DNA of 64,000 nt from Gammaproteobacteria bacterium SG8_30 (GTDB lineage: Bacteria > Pseudomonadota > Gammaproteobacteria > Steroidobacterales > Steroidobacteraceae): NCBI GenBank assembly GCA_001303245.1, contig LJNS01000002.1:2933-66932 (forward strand). The letters run 5' to 3'. Both the position numbers and the translations under genes were made by a program. The notes below the pieces were generated by a model. The model saw only the letters and a list, made by a program, of their open reading frames with translations, did no database searches and had not been told where the DNA came from. This document shows positions 24,651-34,109 of the stretch, piece by piece (the stretch's first letter is position 1; each line of letters opens with the position of its first letter).

Positions 24651-25547
24651 CTACTCCTCGAGCAGGAATCCCTCGACGATCCTGGCCACGGAGGCGGGCT
24701 GCTCGTGGTGCAGCATGTGGCCGGCACCCTCGACGCACTCGATCCTCACGCCCGGGATGTTGGCGCGGAAGCTCGCCTCCGAACCGTCCTCGCCCAGCCG
24801 CGGCAGGAACTCCGACTGCCCGGCCAGCACGAGCATCGCCGGCGCGACGACCTGCCGCCAGCAGGCCTCGGCTTCGTCGCGCCGGTAGCTGTACGGATTG
24901 AGCAGCTTGTGCGCCGGGTCCGCGACGATGCGCGCGCGCCCTTCCGGCGTCTGCGCGGCCCAGCTTCGCGCGATGAAGTCCGCGCGCTCTGGCGGCAGCC
25001 GCGGGCTCCGACGCAGCAGCACGTGAACGAGATCCTCGAAATCACGATACTCGCCGAAGGGCGGCGGCGCCCGCAGCTGTTGCAGCCAGTCGCGATAGCG
25101 GCCCGGGGCGTCCCCGGGGCGTCCCCGTGGGAGGCCGAATCCCTCGAGGCTGACCACGCGGCGCACCCGCTCCGGGCGGATGCCGGCGTAGAGCAGGGCG
25201 ATGTTGCCCCCCATGCTGTGTCCAACGAGCCGGGCGCCGGCGTCCGGGCAGAGGACGTCGAGCATGGCGTCGAGGTCGGCGAAGTAGTCGGGGAACCAGT
25301 AGCCTGCCGGTGACCACTCGGACCGACCGAAGCCTCGCCAGTCGAAGGCGGCGAGCGGCCAGTCGCGCTCGAGCTCGTCGACCAGGAACTGGAACGTGTC
25401 GGCCGTGTCTGCCCAACCGTGCAGCAGGACCACCGGGTCCCGCGCAGCGGGGTCGCCCCAGCGCGTGAGGTGATGCGCAAGGCCACGCACGGTCAAGAAG
25501 TCGTGCGCCGGCCTCCGGCGGATCCGATAGCGCGGCGGATCAGTCAT
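24651..25547 (-). CDS. alpha/beta hydrolase
   Basis: This 298-residue protein has the alpha/beta hydrolase landmarks: VVLLHGWADTADTF (oxyanion region), FDWRGFGRSEW, the nucleophile elbow GHSMGGNIALLYA (Ser) and AGHMLHHEQP (catalytic His) near the C-terminus. The acid is probably the Asp/Glu after the sixth strand (AGQSEFLPRLGED). The substrate is unknown; serine hydrolases of this type act on esters, epoxides or C-C bonds. It stands alone between the TPR gene and the divergent M24 peptidase. Confidence 0.9.
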   Translation of the reverse strand: MTDPPRYRIRRRPAHDFLTVRGLAHHLTRWGDPAARDPVVLLHGWADTADTFQFLVDELERDWPLAAFDWRGFGRSEWSPAGYWFPDYFADLDAMLDVLCPDAGARLVGHSMGGNIALLYAGIRPERVRRVVSLEGFGLPRGRPGDAPGRYRDWLQQLRAPPPFGEYRDFEDLVHVLLRRSPRLPPERADFIARSWAAQTPEGRARIVADPAHKLLNPYSYRRDEAEACWRQVVAPAMLVLAGQSEFLPRLGEDGSEASFRANIPGVRIECVEGAGHMLHHEQPASVARIVEGFLLEE

Positions 25548-25690
25548 CTGCAGGGAAACCGCGATCGCACATGGACGACGGCGTGCCAGGAGTGCGAGGA
25601 AGATGCCCGCAGTATAGGGGTCAGCACGATTGACAGTCAGCGGCCCAGGCGCGATCTGTACGGGTAGATCTTCACAGCCTGGAGCGGCAC

Positions 25691-26959
25691 ATGAGCACCA
25701 GACTCTACGATCCGGCCCGGGGCGCCGCGATCATGGAGCGGCACGGCCTGGACGGCCTGATTGCGGCGCAGAACCTGAACGTGTACTACGCCTCCGGGTA
25801 CTGGGGTGCACTAATGGGTTCGGGCAGGGAGCACCTCTACTACGCGGTGCTGCCGCGACTCGACAGGGAGCCCCCCGCCCTCGTGATGGGCAGCTTCGAG
25901 TGGCGTCGCCTGATGACCGAGGGCGGCACCTGGATTCCGAACCTCGTCGGCTACACGGCGCCGGTCGATGCCGATCACGCCTCCGAGGGTCCGGAGGGCC
26001 CGGAGGTCGGCGCCAGGCCGCGCGCGCCCGGTGCGCACCCGTATCAGGGATGGCCGGTGCGCGGGGGCGTTCGGCTGACGGCCAACGAGCGCGAGTGGCT
26101 TGCCGTGCAGGACCGCCTGCGTGGCACCGAGTCGGCGTCGCCCGTCTGGGCGCTTCTCAAGGCGGTCCGCGAGGCGGGCCTCGAGTACGGCACGATAGGC
26201 GTGGACGACCCGCGCATCGGGCACTGGCTGACGGAAGCTGGCCTGCCCGCCAAGTTCGTGCCCGCCGAGCACATCTTCTGCGAAATCAGGCGGGTGAAGA
26301 CGCCCGCAGAGATCGAGTTGCTCCGCGAGGCAGCACAGATCAACGAGGCAGCCTGCCTCGCCGCCTCCGGGGCGCTGCGCGACGGTGCGACGTGGAGCGA
26401 GCTCGAGGATCTCTACATGGCGGAGATGGCCCGGCGAGGCGGGCGGGGCGTGTATCTCTCGGGAGGCTCCGGCGGACTGCCCGACCGCCGCGTCCGGCGA
26501 GGCGAGCCCGTGATGATCGACGCGCTCGGCCACTACCGCCGCTACCACGGCGACTTCGGACGATCCATGGTCGTCGGCGAGCCCGACGAGGAGCTGCTGG
26601 CACGGAACCGCGCAATGCAGGAGGGATGGCGCGAGGTGCTGGAGTCGGTGCGCCCGGGGCTGCGTTACCGCGAACTGGCCCTGCGAGCCGTCAACGCGAT
26701 ACAGCGAGCGGGCTTCCCGGAGTTCTGCCTGGCGGTGCCGCACAGCGTGGGGCTGCAGCATACGGACGACCCGGCTCCCATGACGCGGGACGGGTTCGAC
26801 TACGGTGACCCCGTGCTCGAGGAGAACATGGTCATCAACGTCGACCTGCCGTACATCGAGATCGGCTGGGGCTCGGTCCACCTCGAGGACACGCTGCTCG
26901 TTACCGCCGACGGCTGCGAGCCGCTGACGTCGATGAAGATGGACCTGATCGTCCGCTGA
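25691..26959 (+). CDS. M24 family metallopeptidase (Xaa-Pro aminopeptidase-like)
   Basis: This 422-residue protein has a creatinase/prolidase N-terminal domain (about 1-200) and a pita-bread catalytic domain. All five metal ligands can be placed: the two Asp of MIDALGHYRRYHGDFGRS, His of VPHSVGLQH, Glu of DLPYIEIGWG and Glu of VHLEDTLLV. Such enzymes cut Xaa-Pro bonds or related substrates with two metal ions. An acidic/Gly insertion near 95-115 (SEGPEGPEVGARPRAPG) is unusual. The ATG follows GGAGCGGCAC. It has no obvious operon partner; 264 bp of unassigned sequence follow it. Confidence 0.92.
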   Translation: MSTRLYDPARGAAIMERHGLDGLIAAQNLNVYYASGYWGALMGSGREHLYYAVLPRLDREPPALVMGSFEWRRLMTEGGTWIPNLVGYTAPVDADHASEGPEGPEVGARPRAPGAHPYQGWPVRGGVRLTANEREWLAVQDRLRGTESASPVWALLKAVREAGLEYGTIGVDDPRIGHWLTEAGLPAKFVPAEHIFCEIRRVKTPAEIELLREAAQINEAACLAASGALRDGATWSELEDLYMAEMARRGGRGVYLSGGSGGLPDRRVRRGEPVMIDALGHYRRYHGDFGRSMVVGEPDEELLARNRAMQEGWREVLESVRPGLRYRELALRAVNAIQRAGFPEFCLAVPHSVGLQHTDDPAPMTRDGFDYGDPVLEENMVINVDLPYIEIGWGSVHLEDTLLVTADGCEPLTSMKMDLIVR

Positions 26960-27223
26960 ATTGCTCGGGATGCGCCTCGGCCTGTCGTTCGGGTCGGGCT
27001 GGCGCTGCCCCCGCGTGCTGTCCACTTTTCTCGAAACTCGCGCTGCGGGGAACACCGCTCGCCGCCAGCACGCCTGTGAGGTTCTGCCGGGCGTTCCCGC
27101 CGCGCGGCCGGGGTCCGGCGCGGTGTCCGCTCGATTCGCTCCCCGATACTCGCTCGGTCTCGCGGACACCCGCGCCACCACGGCCGCGAGGCGCGGCAAG
27201 TCCCGATCAAGACGGCACGCCGC

Positions 27224-28384
27224 TCAGCGGAAGACGCGCTGGTGCTCCTGGAAGGCGTAGCGGTCGGTCATGCCGGCGACGTAGTCGGCCACGGCCCTGG
27301 CGCGGCCGGCCGGGCCCTGCTCGGACTCGAGCCGCAGCGCAATGTCGCGGTGCTCCGCGGGCATCAACGCAACATCGTCGAAGAAGGCGCCGTAGAGGTC
27401 CTTGAGCGTGCGGACTGCGCCTTCCCGCATGCCCTGTACCCGCTCGTGCTCGTAGACATGCCGTCGCAGGAAGCGCTTGAGCTCGAGGTGCTCCTCGTGC
27501 TTGCCGTCGGAGAAGGCCACCAGCGGCCCAACCTGCGCGCGAACTGCGTCGATGTCGTCAGGACCGGCAGCGGCGAGCCGGCGACGGGTCTCCTCGATGA
27601 GGTCTGTGACCACGTCGTTGATCATGCGCCGGATGGTCTCGTGCACCAGCTTGCGGGACGGGATGTCGGGGTACGCGGAGTGCACGGCGTCGTGATGCCG
27701 GCGGAACAGCGTGACCTGCGCCAGGGTATCGACGGACACGAGGCCCGCGCGGATGCCGTCGTCGACGTCGTGATTGTTGTAGGCGATCGCGTCAGCGACG
27801 TTGGCGAGCTGCGCCTCGAGCCCCGGTTGACGACGCTCCAGGAAGCGCCGGCCGACGTCGCCGAGCCGTCGGGCGTTGGCCGCGGAGCAGTGCTTCAGGA
27901 TTCCTTCCCTTGACTCGAAGGTCAGGTTCAGGCCGGGAAACTCCGCATACCGCTCCTCGAGTTCGTCCACCACGCGCAGCGATTGCAGGTTGTGCTCGAA
28001 GCCGCCGAAGTCCCGCATGCATTCGTTGAGGGCGTCCTGGCCCGCGTGACCGAAAGGCGTATGGCCGAGATCGTGGGCCAGGCAGATCGCCTCGGTGAGC
28101 GGCTCCGACAGACCGAGAGCACGCGCCACCGTCCGGGCGATCTGCGCGACCTCGAGGGAGTGCGTGAGTCGCGTGCGGAACAGGTCGCCCTCGTGATTGA
28201 CGAAGACCTGGGTCTTGTAGACCAGCCGCCGGAACGCGTTCGAGTGGACGATCCGGTCGCGATCCCGCTGGAACTCGCCCCGGTAGCCCGCTGCCGGCTC
28301 CGGATGGCGCCTGCCACGCGACGTGGCTTCCAGCGCGGCGTAGGGCGCGAGTCCGTCATCGTGCAGGCCCTGCCGGTGGCTCAC
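27224..28384 (-). CDS. dgt: dGTPase-like HD-domain triphosphohydrolase
   Basis: The GTG at 28384 overlaps the aroB stop in GTGA and gives 386 residues. The N-terminus fits the family ([15 protein letters not shown], then [20 protein letters not shown]). The HD metal site is [14 protein letters not shown] with [17 protein letters not shown], and [17 protein letters not shown] supplies further ligands. These enzymes split dNTPs to nucleosides and tripolyphosphate and help control dNTP pools. The ending [14 protein letters not shown] is typical. It is the last gene of the aroK-aroB-dgt run. Confidence 0.93.
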   Translation of the reverse strand: MSHRQGLHDDGLAPYAALEATSRGRRHPEPAAGYRGEFQRDRDRIVHSNAFRRLVYKTQVFVNHEGDLFRTRLTHSLEVAQIARTVARALGLSEPLTEAICLAHDLGHTPFGHAGQDALNECMRDFGGFEHNLQSLRVVDELEERYAEFPGLNLTFESREGILKHCSAANARRLGDVGRRFLERRQPGLEAQLANVADAIAYNNHDVDDGIRAGLVSVDTLAQVTLFRRHHDAVHSAYPDIPSRKLVHETIRRMINDVVTDLIEETRRRLAAAGPDDIDAVRAQVGPLVAFSDGKHEEHLELKRFLRRHVYEHERVQGMREGAVRTLKDLYGAFFDDVALMPAEHRDIALRLESEQGPAGRARAVADYVAGMTDRYAFQEHQRVFR

Positions 28385-29475
28385 GCGACCTTGCCCACCG
28401 TGTCCTCGAGCAGCGAATCGAGGACGGCCGGCGGATAGTCGCCGGTCAGCGTCGCACGGCCGATGGCCTCCAGCAGCACGAGACGGATGCGGCCGGACGC
28501 GACCTTCTTGTCCATGCGCATCAGCTCGAGGGCCCGCGCCCGGCCGAGTCGGGGCGGATCCGGGGGCAGGCCGGCACGCTGCAGCAATGCCCGGATACGC
28601 CCGACGTCCCTCCGGCCGAGCCAGCCGAGCCTGGCGGACATCTCGGCCGCCATGGTCATGCCGACGGCAACCGCCTCGCCGTGGAGCCAGCTGCCGTAGC
28701 CGGCCGCCGCTTCTATCGCATGACCGAAGGTATGGCCGAGATTGAGCAGTGCCCGTTCGCCGCGCTCGTGCTCGTCGCGCGCAACGATCGCCGCCTTGCA
28801 TGCGCAGCAGAGCCGGATGGCGTACACCAGCGCTGCGGGCTCACGGGCGAGGAGGTCCTCGATGTGCTCCTCCAGCCAGGCGAAGAAGCCAGCGTCACGG
28901 ATGAGGCCGTACTTGATGACCTCGGCAAGACCGGCGCGCAGTTCGCGTTCGGGCAAGGTGTCCAGCGTACCCGTGTCGGACAGCACGGCGACCGGCTGGT
29001 GGAAGGCGCCGATCAGGTTCTTGCCGCCCGGGTGGTTTACGCCCGTCTTGCCGCCGACGGAGGAATCGACCTGCGCGAGCAGCGTCGTGGGCACCTGAAC
29101 GTAGTCGACGCCCCGCTGGTAGCAGGCCGCCGCGAAGCCGGCGATGTCGCCCACCACGCCGCCGCCGAGGGCGACGACGGCACAGTCCCGGTTCATCCGC
29201 GCCTCGACCAGCGCGTCCAGGACCCGGCCGACGATGGCGAGAGTCTTGTGCTCCTCGCCGTCCGGCAGGATGCACTCGCTGATCCGCCGGCCGGCGAGAG
29301 CAGCGCGCAGCGGCGCAAGCCACAGGGGCGCCACCGTCTGGTTGCTGACCACCAGGACGTCGCGCGCTCGGATGCATGCGTCGACCCGTTCGCGGGCGGC
29401 CAGCAGGCCCGGACCGATGACGATCGGGTAGCTACGGTCTCCGAGGTCGATGGTCAGCGTGCCGGCTTCAGTCAT
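28381..29475 (-). CDS. aroB: 3-dehydroquinate synthase
   Basis: AroB cyclises DAHP to 3-dehydroquinate, the second step of the shikimate pathway, with NAD and a divalent metal. The 364-residue product shows [28 protein letters not shown] (NAD site), [19 protein letters not shown] and GLAEVIKYG. The metal region is [19 protein letters not shown] with [11 protein letters not shown]. Its ATG overlaps the aroK stop in ATGA, and its stop overlaps dgt, so the three are translationally coupled. Confidence 0.97.
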   Translation of the reverse strand: MTEAGTLTIDLGDRSYPIVIGPGLLAARERVDACIRARDVLVVSNQTVAPLWLAPLRAALAGRRISECILPDGEEHKTLAIVGRVLDALVEARMNRDCAVVALGGGVVGDIAGFAAACYQRGVDYVQVPTTLLAQVDSSVGGKTGVNHPGGKNLIGAFHQPVAVLSDTGTLDTLPERELRAGLAEVIKYGLIRDAGFFAWLEEHIEDLLAREPAALVYAIRLCCACKAAIVARDEHERGERALLNLGHTFGHAIEAAAGYGSWLHGEAVAVGMTMAAEMSARLGWLGRRDVGRIRALLQRAGLPPDPPRLGRARALELMRMDKKVASGRIRLVLLEAIGRATLTGDYPPAVLDSLLEDTVGKVA

Positions 29476-30017
29476 GCCCTCTCCGGTGCGGCCGCCAGCC
29501 CGTGAAGCCGGTCGGCGATCTCCTCTGCGACCGCACCGACCTTGCGACCGTCCGTGCGGACGGTGATCGCCGCGATCTCGCGGTAGAGCGGCTCGCGGAG
29601 GGCCATCAGCTGCTCGAGTCTCGAGCGCGGGTCTTCCGTATCGAGCAGCGGCCGGTTGCGGCTCCGGCGGGTCCGCGCGAGCTGCTGGTTGACCGAGGTC
29701 TCCAGGTACACCACGACGCCGCGGCGCGCCAGATTCGCGCGGTTCTCGGCCGCCAGCACGGCGCCGCCCCCCGTCGCCAGCACGATGCGGGAGCGTCGCG
29801 TCAGTTCGTCGATCACCTCGCGCTCGCGCGCGCGAAAACCCTCTTCGCCCTCCTTCTCGAAGATGAACGGGATGTCCACGCCGGTCCGCTCCTCGATGAC
29901 TGCGTCACTGTCGACGAAACCATACTCCAGGCGCCGGGCCAGGCGTTTGCCCACGGCCGTCTTGCCCGACCCCATCGGGCCCACCAGGAAAATGCTCGCG
30001 AGCGGTCGCGTCTCCAT
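29472..30017 (-). CDS. aroK: shikimate kinase
   Basis: AroK phosphorylates shikimate with ATP. The 181-residue product from the ATG at 30017 has the P-loop [15 protein letters not shown], the shikimate-binding [13 protein letters not shown], and ATGGGAVL. The lid RRSRNRPLL follows. A GTG directly before the ATG gives one extra residue and is less likely. It follows pilQ on the same strand, but a strong terminator lies between them. Confidence 0.96.
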   Translation of the reverse strand: METRPLASIFLVGPMGSGKTAVGKRLARRLEYGFVDSDAVIEERTGVDIPFIFEKEGEEGFRAREREVIDELTRRSRIVLATGGGAVLAAENRANLARRGVVVYLETSVNQQLARTRRSRNRPLLDTEDPRSRLEQLMALREPLYREIAAITVRTDGRKVGAVAEEIADRLHGLAAAPERA

Positions 30018-30037
30018 CACTGCCGATCCCGCCCCGG

Positions 30038-30070
30038 AAAAAAGAGACGGCCGCCCCGGAGGGCGGCCGT
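30038..30070 (-). terminator. rho-independent terminator after pilQ
   Basis: On the minus strand a perfect 10-bp stem, ACGGCCGCCC / GGGCGGCCGT (30061-30070 and 30047-30056), has a 4-base loop. It is followed by CTC and six T residues. It ends the pilMNOPQ transcript 48 bp after the pilQ stop and just before aroK, so aroK must have its own promoter or rely on readthrough. Confidence 0.9.
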
Positions 30071-30117
30071 GAGACTTTGCCGAGCGCCGCGCCGGCTGGC
30101 AAGCGGCGAGCGGCGGT

Positions 30118-32271
30118 TCAGTCGATATTCGCGCCTTCGCGCAGGATCTTCGGCGTGACGAAGATCAGCAGCTCGTCGCGATTGTTCGTGCGCTGCTTGC
30201 TCTTGAACAGGTAGCCGAGACCGGGGATGTCGCCCAGGAACGGCACCTTCCGCTCCGCCTCGCGGCGATCCGTCTCGAGGATGCCGCCGAGCACGACGGT
30301 CTGACCGTCGTTCACCAGCACCTGGGTCGAGATCGAGCGGGTGTCGATCGACGGCACGAAACCGCCCGTCGCGCTCGGCACGAGCTCGCCCACGCTGTCC
30401 TTGTTGACCTCGAGGTCGAGGATGACGCGGTCGTCGGGCGTGATCTGCGGGGTGACCTTGAGCGACAGCACCGCCTTCTTGAAGGAGGTCGTCGTCGCTC
30501 CGCTCGAGGCCGACTCCTGGTAGGGAACCTCGACGCCCTGCTCGATTACGGCCTCGCGCTGGTTCGCCGTGATCACGCGCGGCGAGGAGACGATCTCGCC
30601 CTTGCCCTCGGCCTGCGCGGCCGAGATCTCGAGGTCGATCAGGAAGTCGTCGAAGTCGAGGATCGCGAGCGCGATGCGGCCGGCCGGGTTGCTCACCGGC
30701 ATGTTGACGTTGTAGCGGTCGAAGTTGCCGAAGGGCACCTGGACCGGGTACGGCTGGCCGGTGTTCGCGAGGTTGTCGAGGGCAGAGCCCACGATCGAGT
30801 CGGTCGCCTGGGCGCTGCCGCTGATCGCGAACAGGTCCGACACGTCGTCGGACACGCGTGTGAAGCCCGCCCGGACGCCGAGCTCGCGCGAGAAGTCGTC
30901 GCTCACGATGACGATGCGCGACTCGATCAGCACCTGGCGGACCGGGATGTCGAGCGTGGCCACCATGCTGCGGATCTGCTCGAGCTGCTCGGTGGTGTCG
31001 CGCACGAGCAGCGTATTGGTGCGCTCGTCGATGCTGACGCTGCCGCGCTCGGACAACAGTGAGCCGCCGCCGCCCGCCTTGAGCAGGTTGGCGATGTCCG
31101 AGGCCTTCGCATAGTTCACCTGCAGGAACTCGGTCCGCAACGGCGCGAGTTCCTGGATGTCCTGATGCGCCTCGAGCTCGGCCTTCTCGCGGGCGGCGAT
31201 CTCGGCCTGCGGCGCCACCAGGATCACGTTGTCCTTCTTGCGCATGTCGAGGCCCTTGGTGCGCAGGACGATGTCGAGCGCCTGGTCCCAGGGCACGTTC
31301 TGCAGCCTGAGGGTCACGCGCCCCGTCACCGTGTCGCTGACGACGATGTTCTGGCCGCTGGTGTCGGCGAGCAGCTGCAGCACTGCACGGACCTCGATGT
31401 CCTGGAAGTTGAGCGTCAGGCGCTCGCCCGTGTAGACCTTCTCGGCCTCGGTCACCATCGCCTGCTTCGGCCGTTCCTTGACCTCGACGACATAGGTGTC
31501 GTCCGTCTGGTAGGCGAGCTGCTCGAAGTCGCCCGCCGCGGCGACGACCACGCGGGAGCCCGTTGCCGTGCGCACGGCGTCCACGGTGGTCACCGGCGTC
31601 GCGAAATCCACGACGTCGTAGCGCTTCATCAGCTCCTCCGGGAGCACGGCGCCCGTGAAGTCGACGACGACGCGGTTGCCTTCCTGGCGGAGGTTGGCCG
31701 GCACGCGCGCGTCCGAGAGCTTGACGATCACCCGCCCCGCGCCGTCGGCCGAGCGGCGGAAGTCGATGCCGCGAACCTGTCGCGGACCGGCCGACGGGGC
31801 GGCTGCCGCTGCCTGCGCCGGGGCGGCTGCCGCGGCGGCCTGCGTGCCGATGTTCACCACGACCGAGTCGCCCATCGCCTGGGCCGTGTACGGCACGAGC
31901 GAGTCGAGGTTGAAGACGACCCGAGTGCGGCCGCCGGCTTCGGCGACCACGATCGTGTCGACCCCGCCGGCGTTGACGTCGATGCGACGGTTGTCGAGCG
32001 CGAGCCCGACTCCCGGCAGGTCGACCGACAGCCTCGCAGGCTGGTCGATGGTGAAGGCCAGCGGATCCGGTGCCGGCCCGCTGGTCCTGAGCGTCACCTG
32101 CAGCGCATCGCCCGCCAGCGACTTGACGTCGATGTCGGTCAGCGCGGTGGAGCTCTGGGCGGCCACCTGTCCGCCCCAGGCGATCGCCAGCGCGGCCACA
32201 AAGCCGCCGAGCGCACGCCTGGCAGCCTTGCCGCCCCTATTCCAAACCGTTGCCCGGTCATTGCCAGCCAT
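30118..32271 (-). CDS. pilQ: type IV pilus secretin PilQ
   Basis: PilQ forms the outer-membrane channel for the pilus. The ATG at 32271, behind GGGAGAA, gives 717 residues with a signal peptide ending near VAAQ. Two AMIN domains (about 40-130 and 150-250) would bind peptidoglycan. The STN/secretin N domains follow (LTLNFQDIEVRAVLQLLADT, VTLRLQNVPWDQALDIVL). The C-terminal secretin barrel has VLIESRIVIVSDDFSRELG, VTPQITPDDRVILDLEV and VPFLGDIPGLGYLFKS. It is the last gene of the pil operon, before the terminator. Confidence 0.97.
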   Translation of the reverse strand: MAGNDRATVWNRGGKAARRALGGFVAALAIAWGGQVAAQSSTALTDIDVKSLAGDALQVTLRTSGPAPDPLAFTIDQPARLSVDLPGVGLALDNRRIDVNAGGVDTIVVAEAGGRTRVVFNLDSLVPYTAQAMGDSVVVNIGTQAAAAAAPAQAAAAAPSAGPRQVRGIDFRRSADGAGRVIVKLSDARVPANLRQEGNRVVVDFTGAVLPEELMKRYDVVDFATPVTTVDAVRTATGSRVVVAAAGDFEQLAYQTDDTYVVEVKERPKQAMVTEAEKVYTGERLTLNFQDIEVRAVLQLLADTSGQNIVVSDTVTGRVTLRLQNVPWDQALDIVLRTKGLDMRKKDNVILVAPQAEIAAREKAELEAHQDIQELAPLRTEFLQVNYAKASDIANLLKAGGGGSLLSERGSVSIDERTNTLLVRDTTEQLEQIRSMVATLDIPVRQVLIESRIVIVSDDFSRELGVRAGFTRVSDDVSDLFAISGSAQATDSIVGSALDNLANTGQPYPVQVPFGNFDRYNVNMPVSNPAGRIALAILDFDDFLIDLEISAAQAEGKGEIVSSPRVITANQREAVIEQGVEVPYQESASSGATTTSFKKAVLSLKVTPQITPDDRVILDLEVNKDSVGELVPSATGGFVPSIDTRSISTQVLVNDGQTVVLGGILETDRREAERKVPFLGDIPGLGYLFKSKQRTNNRDELLIFVTPKILREGANID

Positions 32272-32290
32272 CAGAAATTCTCCCACGAAA

Positions 32291-32821
32291 TCAGTCGCTG
32301 AGCGCCAGGGCCGCCGGCCGCTCCAGATATCCACCCAGTCCGTCCGGGACGATCTCGACGAGCGCGATGCGCGCGTCGTTCACCGATGTGATCCTGCCGT
32401 CGTTCTGGCCCAGGTGATTGCCCGGCAGCACCCGGTGGATCAGGCCGTCCTTGGTCTGCACGAGGCCGTAACGCGCGCCCCCGAGCTCCAGCGTCCCGAC
32501 CATCTTCAGCGTGTCGAGCGAGAACTGCTCGAGATACTCGCGCGGGCGCCTGGTGTCCGGCCGCGGGCCGTTCGCGCCGTCGCCGCCAAGCGTCTGCAGG
32601 AAGGGCGAGCGCTTGTCCGCCATCGTGTAGTCATACGACTCGTATGGCCTTACCTCCGGCAGCGGCTCGATCCGGCCGCCGGGGCGCTGCTTGGCCTGCT
32701 CGACCTTGGTCCTGAGTTCGCCGAGGTCGGCACCGCATCCCGCGAGGGCCAAGGCTGCCGCGAGGCAGGCCGCCGAGAGCATTGTCTTGTGCATCGTTTG
32801 CGTCATGGTCTCATCGCTCAC
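32291..32821 (-). CDS. pilP: type IV pilus inner-membrane lipoprotein PilP
   Basis: This 176-residue lipoprotein (lipobox LALAGC) links the PilNO inner-membrane complex to PilQ. The mature N-terminus is Pro-rich and unstructured. The C-terminal beta domain has FSLDTLKMVGTLELGGARYG and VQTKDGLIHRVLPGNHLGQN, typical of PilP. The ATG at 32821 overlaps the pilO stop in ATGA; in-frame Met residues at 6 and 10 are alternative starts. It precedes pilQ by 19 bp. Confidence 0.95.
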   Translation of the reverse strand: MSDETMTQTMHKTMLSAACLAAALALAGCGADLGELRTKVEQAKQRPGGRIEPLPEVRPYESYDYTMADKRSPFLQTLGGDGANGPRPDTRRPREYLEQFSLDTLKMVGTLELGGARYGLVQTKDGLIHRVLPGNHLGQNDGRITSVNDARIALVEIVPDGLGGYLERPAALALSD

Positions 32822-33510
32822 CGGCGCTTCTTGGTAGCGGCCTTGGCCTGCGCTTCCTGCTCGGCGATCTCGGACTCCTCGAGGTAGCGATAGGTCTTGG
32901 CCGTCAGGTCGAGCGTCAACTCATCCGTCGGCGTGGCGACTCCGCGCCTGCTGCCGCTCGAGCGCCGCGTCCCGTCGCCCTGCGTGATCTGAATGTCGTG
33001 CAAGGTCACGATCCGCGGCAGCGCTGCGATGCCGCTGACGAACGCGCCGAATTCGTGGTAGCCACCCGTCAAACGGATCTTGATGGGCAGCTCGGCATAG
33101 AACTCGCGGCGCGACTCCGAGCCGGGCTGGAAAAGCTTTTCCTGCAGGCCGGCGGCCAGGCCGGTCTGAGAGATGTCGACCAGCAGGCTCGGCACCTCGG
33201 TCTTGCCGGGCAGCTGCCGCAACATCGCGCCGAAGCTGCGCTCGATCTCGGCCAGCTGCTGGCGATAGGCCTCGAGGTTGGCCGCCTTGCGCTGCTTCGT
33301 GTCGAACGTGTTCCAGAGCTGCTGTTCCTCGGCCTCGACCTTGCGCAGGTCGGGCAGATTGCCCTTGTAGACGAACTGCCAGACGAGCAGGCCGGTCACG
33401 ATGACGAACACGAGCCCGACGGCGAGGGCCCGGAACACGAAGGGCCAGCGGCCGACGTCCCGCGCGTCGAGGTTCCGCAGCTGCTCGAAGAACTGCCTGA
33501 TGCCGTTCAT
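32818..33510 (-). CDS. pilO: type IV pilus alignment protein PilO
   Basis: PilO pairs with PilN across the inner membrane. The 230-residue product has a membrane helix at about 27-48 (FRALAVGLVFVIVTGLLVW), a coiled coil (VEAEEQQLWNTFDTKQRKA) and a ferredoxin-like periplasmic domain (LPGKTEVPSLLVDISQTGL, IRLTGGYHEFGAFVSGIAAL). A short extension after the domain is rich in Lys, Glu and Ala. Start and stop overlap pilN and pilP by 4 bp. Confidence 0.96.
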   Translation of the reverse strand: MNGIRQFFEQLRNLDARDVGRWPFVFRALAVGLVFVIVTGLLVWQFVYKGNLPDLRKVEAEEQQLWNTFDTKQRKAANLEAYRQQLAEIERSFGAMLRQLPGKTEVPSLLVDISQTGLAAGLQEKLFQPGSESRREFYAELPIKIRLTGGYHEFGAFVSGIAALPRIVTLHDIQITQGDGTRRSSGSRRGVATPTDELTLDLTAKTYRYLEESEIAEQEAQAKAATKKRR

Positions 33511-34109
33511 CGGCTGGCCTCCTTGACCCGCTTCTTCTGCGGCTGTCCCTGCGCCTCGGCCTCGTCCTGGCCCTCGGGGCTCTTCAGCTGTGCGAACAGC
33601 GTGAAATTGGAGCCGGCGCCCGGCTGTCCGGTCTCGATGACCTTCAGGTCCGGCTTCTCCATGACCTCGGAGGCGTCGATGTTGCGCATGAATGCCGAGA
33701 CGCGGGTGCTCGACTGCGCCACGCCGTTGAACTCGAGGCGCCGGGCGTTCTGCCGGACGGAAGTCAGGTACACACCCTCCGGAAGGGTGGCCACCATGTC
33801 GTCGAACAGCTTGACGATCTCGGGCCGGCTCTTCTGCAGCGTCTCGATGACCTCCATGCGGGCGATCATCCTTGCCTTCTGCTCCTCGAGCGCGAGTATC
33901 TCCTCGATCTGCTTGTCGAGCTCGGCGATCTCGGCCTTGAGGTAGTCGTTGCGGCGCTCCTGCGCGTCGATCATGGTGCTGACCGTGAAGTGCGACAGCA
34001 ACGCGATCAGCATGCCGAGGCCGATGGCGGCGCCGAGGCCGACCAGGAATTCCTTCTGGCGCCGCTTGCGTAGCTCGGCGCGCCAGGGGAGTAGGTTAAT
34101 ACTTGGCAT
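33507..34109 (-). CDS. pilN: type IV pilus alignment protein PilN
   Basis: PilN begins with the signature MPSINLLPWRAELRKRRQKE, whose short cytoplasmic tail binds PilM. A membrane helix (FLVGLGAAIGLGMLIALLSH) and a coiled coil follow, then the periplasmic fold (LPEGVYLTSVRQNARRLEFN). The product is 200 residues, with a basic, Glu/Gln-rich end beyond the usual fold. The gene overlaps pilM by 14 bp and pilO by 4 bp, so translation is coupled. Confidence 0.96.
   Translation of the reverse strand: MPSINLLPWRAELRKRRQKEFLVGLGAAIGLGMLIALLSHFTVSTMIDAQERRNDYLKAEIAELDKQIEEILALEEQKARMIARMEVIETLQKSRPEIVKLFDDMVATLPEGVYLTSVRQNARRLEFNGVAQSSTRVSAFMRNIDASEVMEKPDLKVIETGQPGAGSNFTLFAQLKSPEGQDEAEAQGQPQKKRVKEASR

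Noticed and set aside
26960-27223. Possible small gene between the M24 peptidase and dgt
   Set aside because: No frame has a convincing start, composition or motif; the stretch appears empty.
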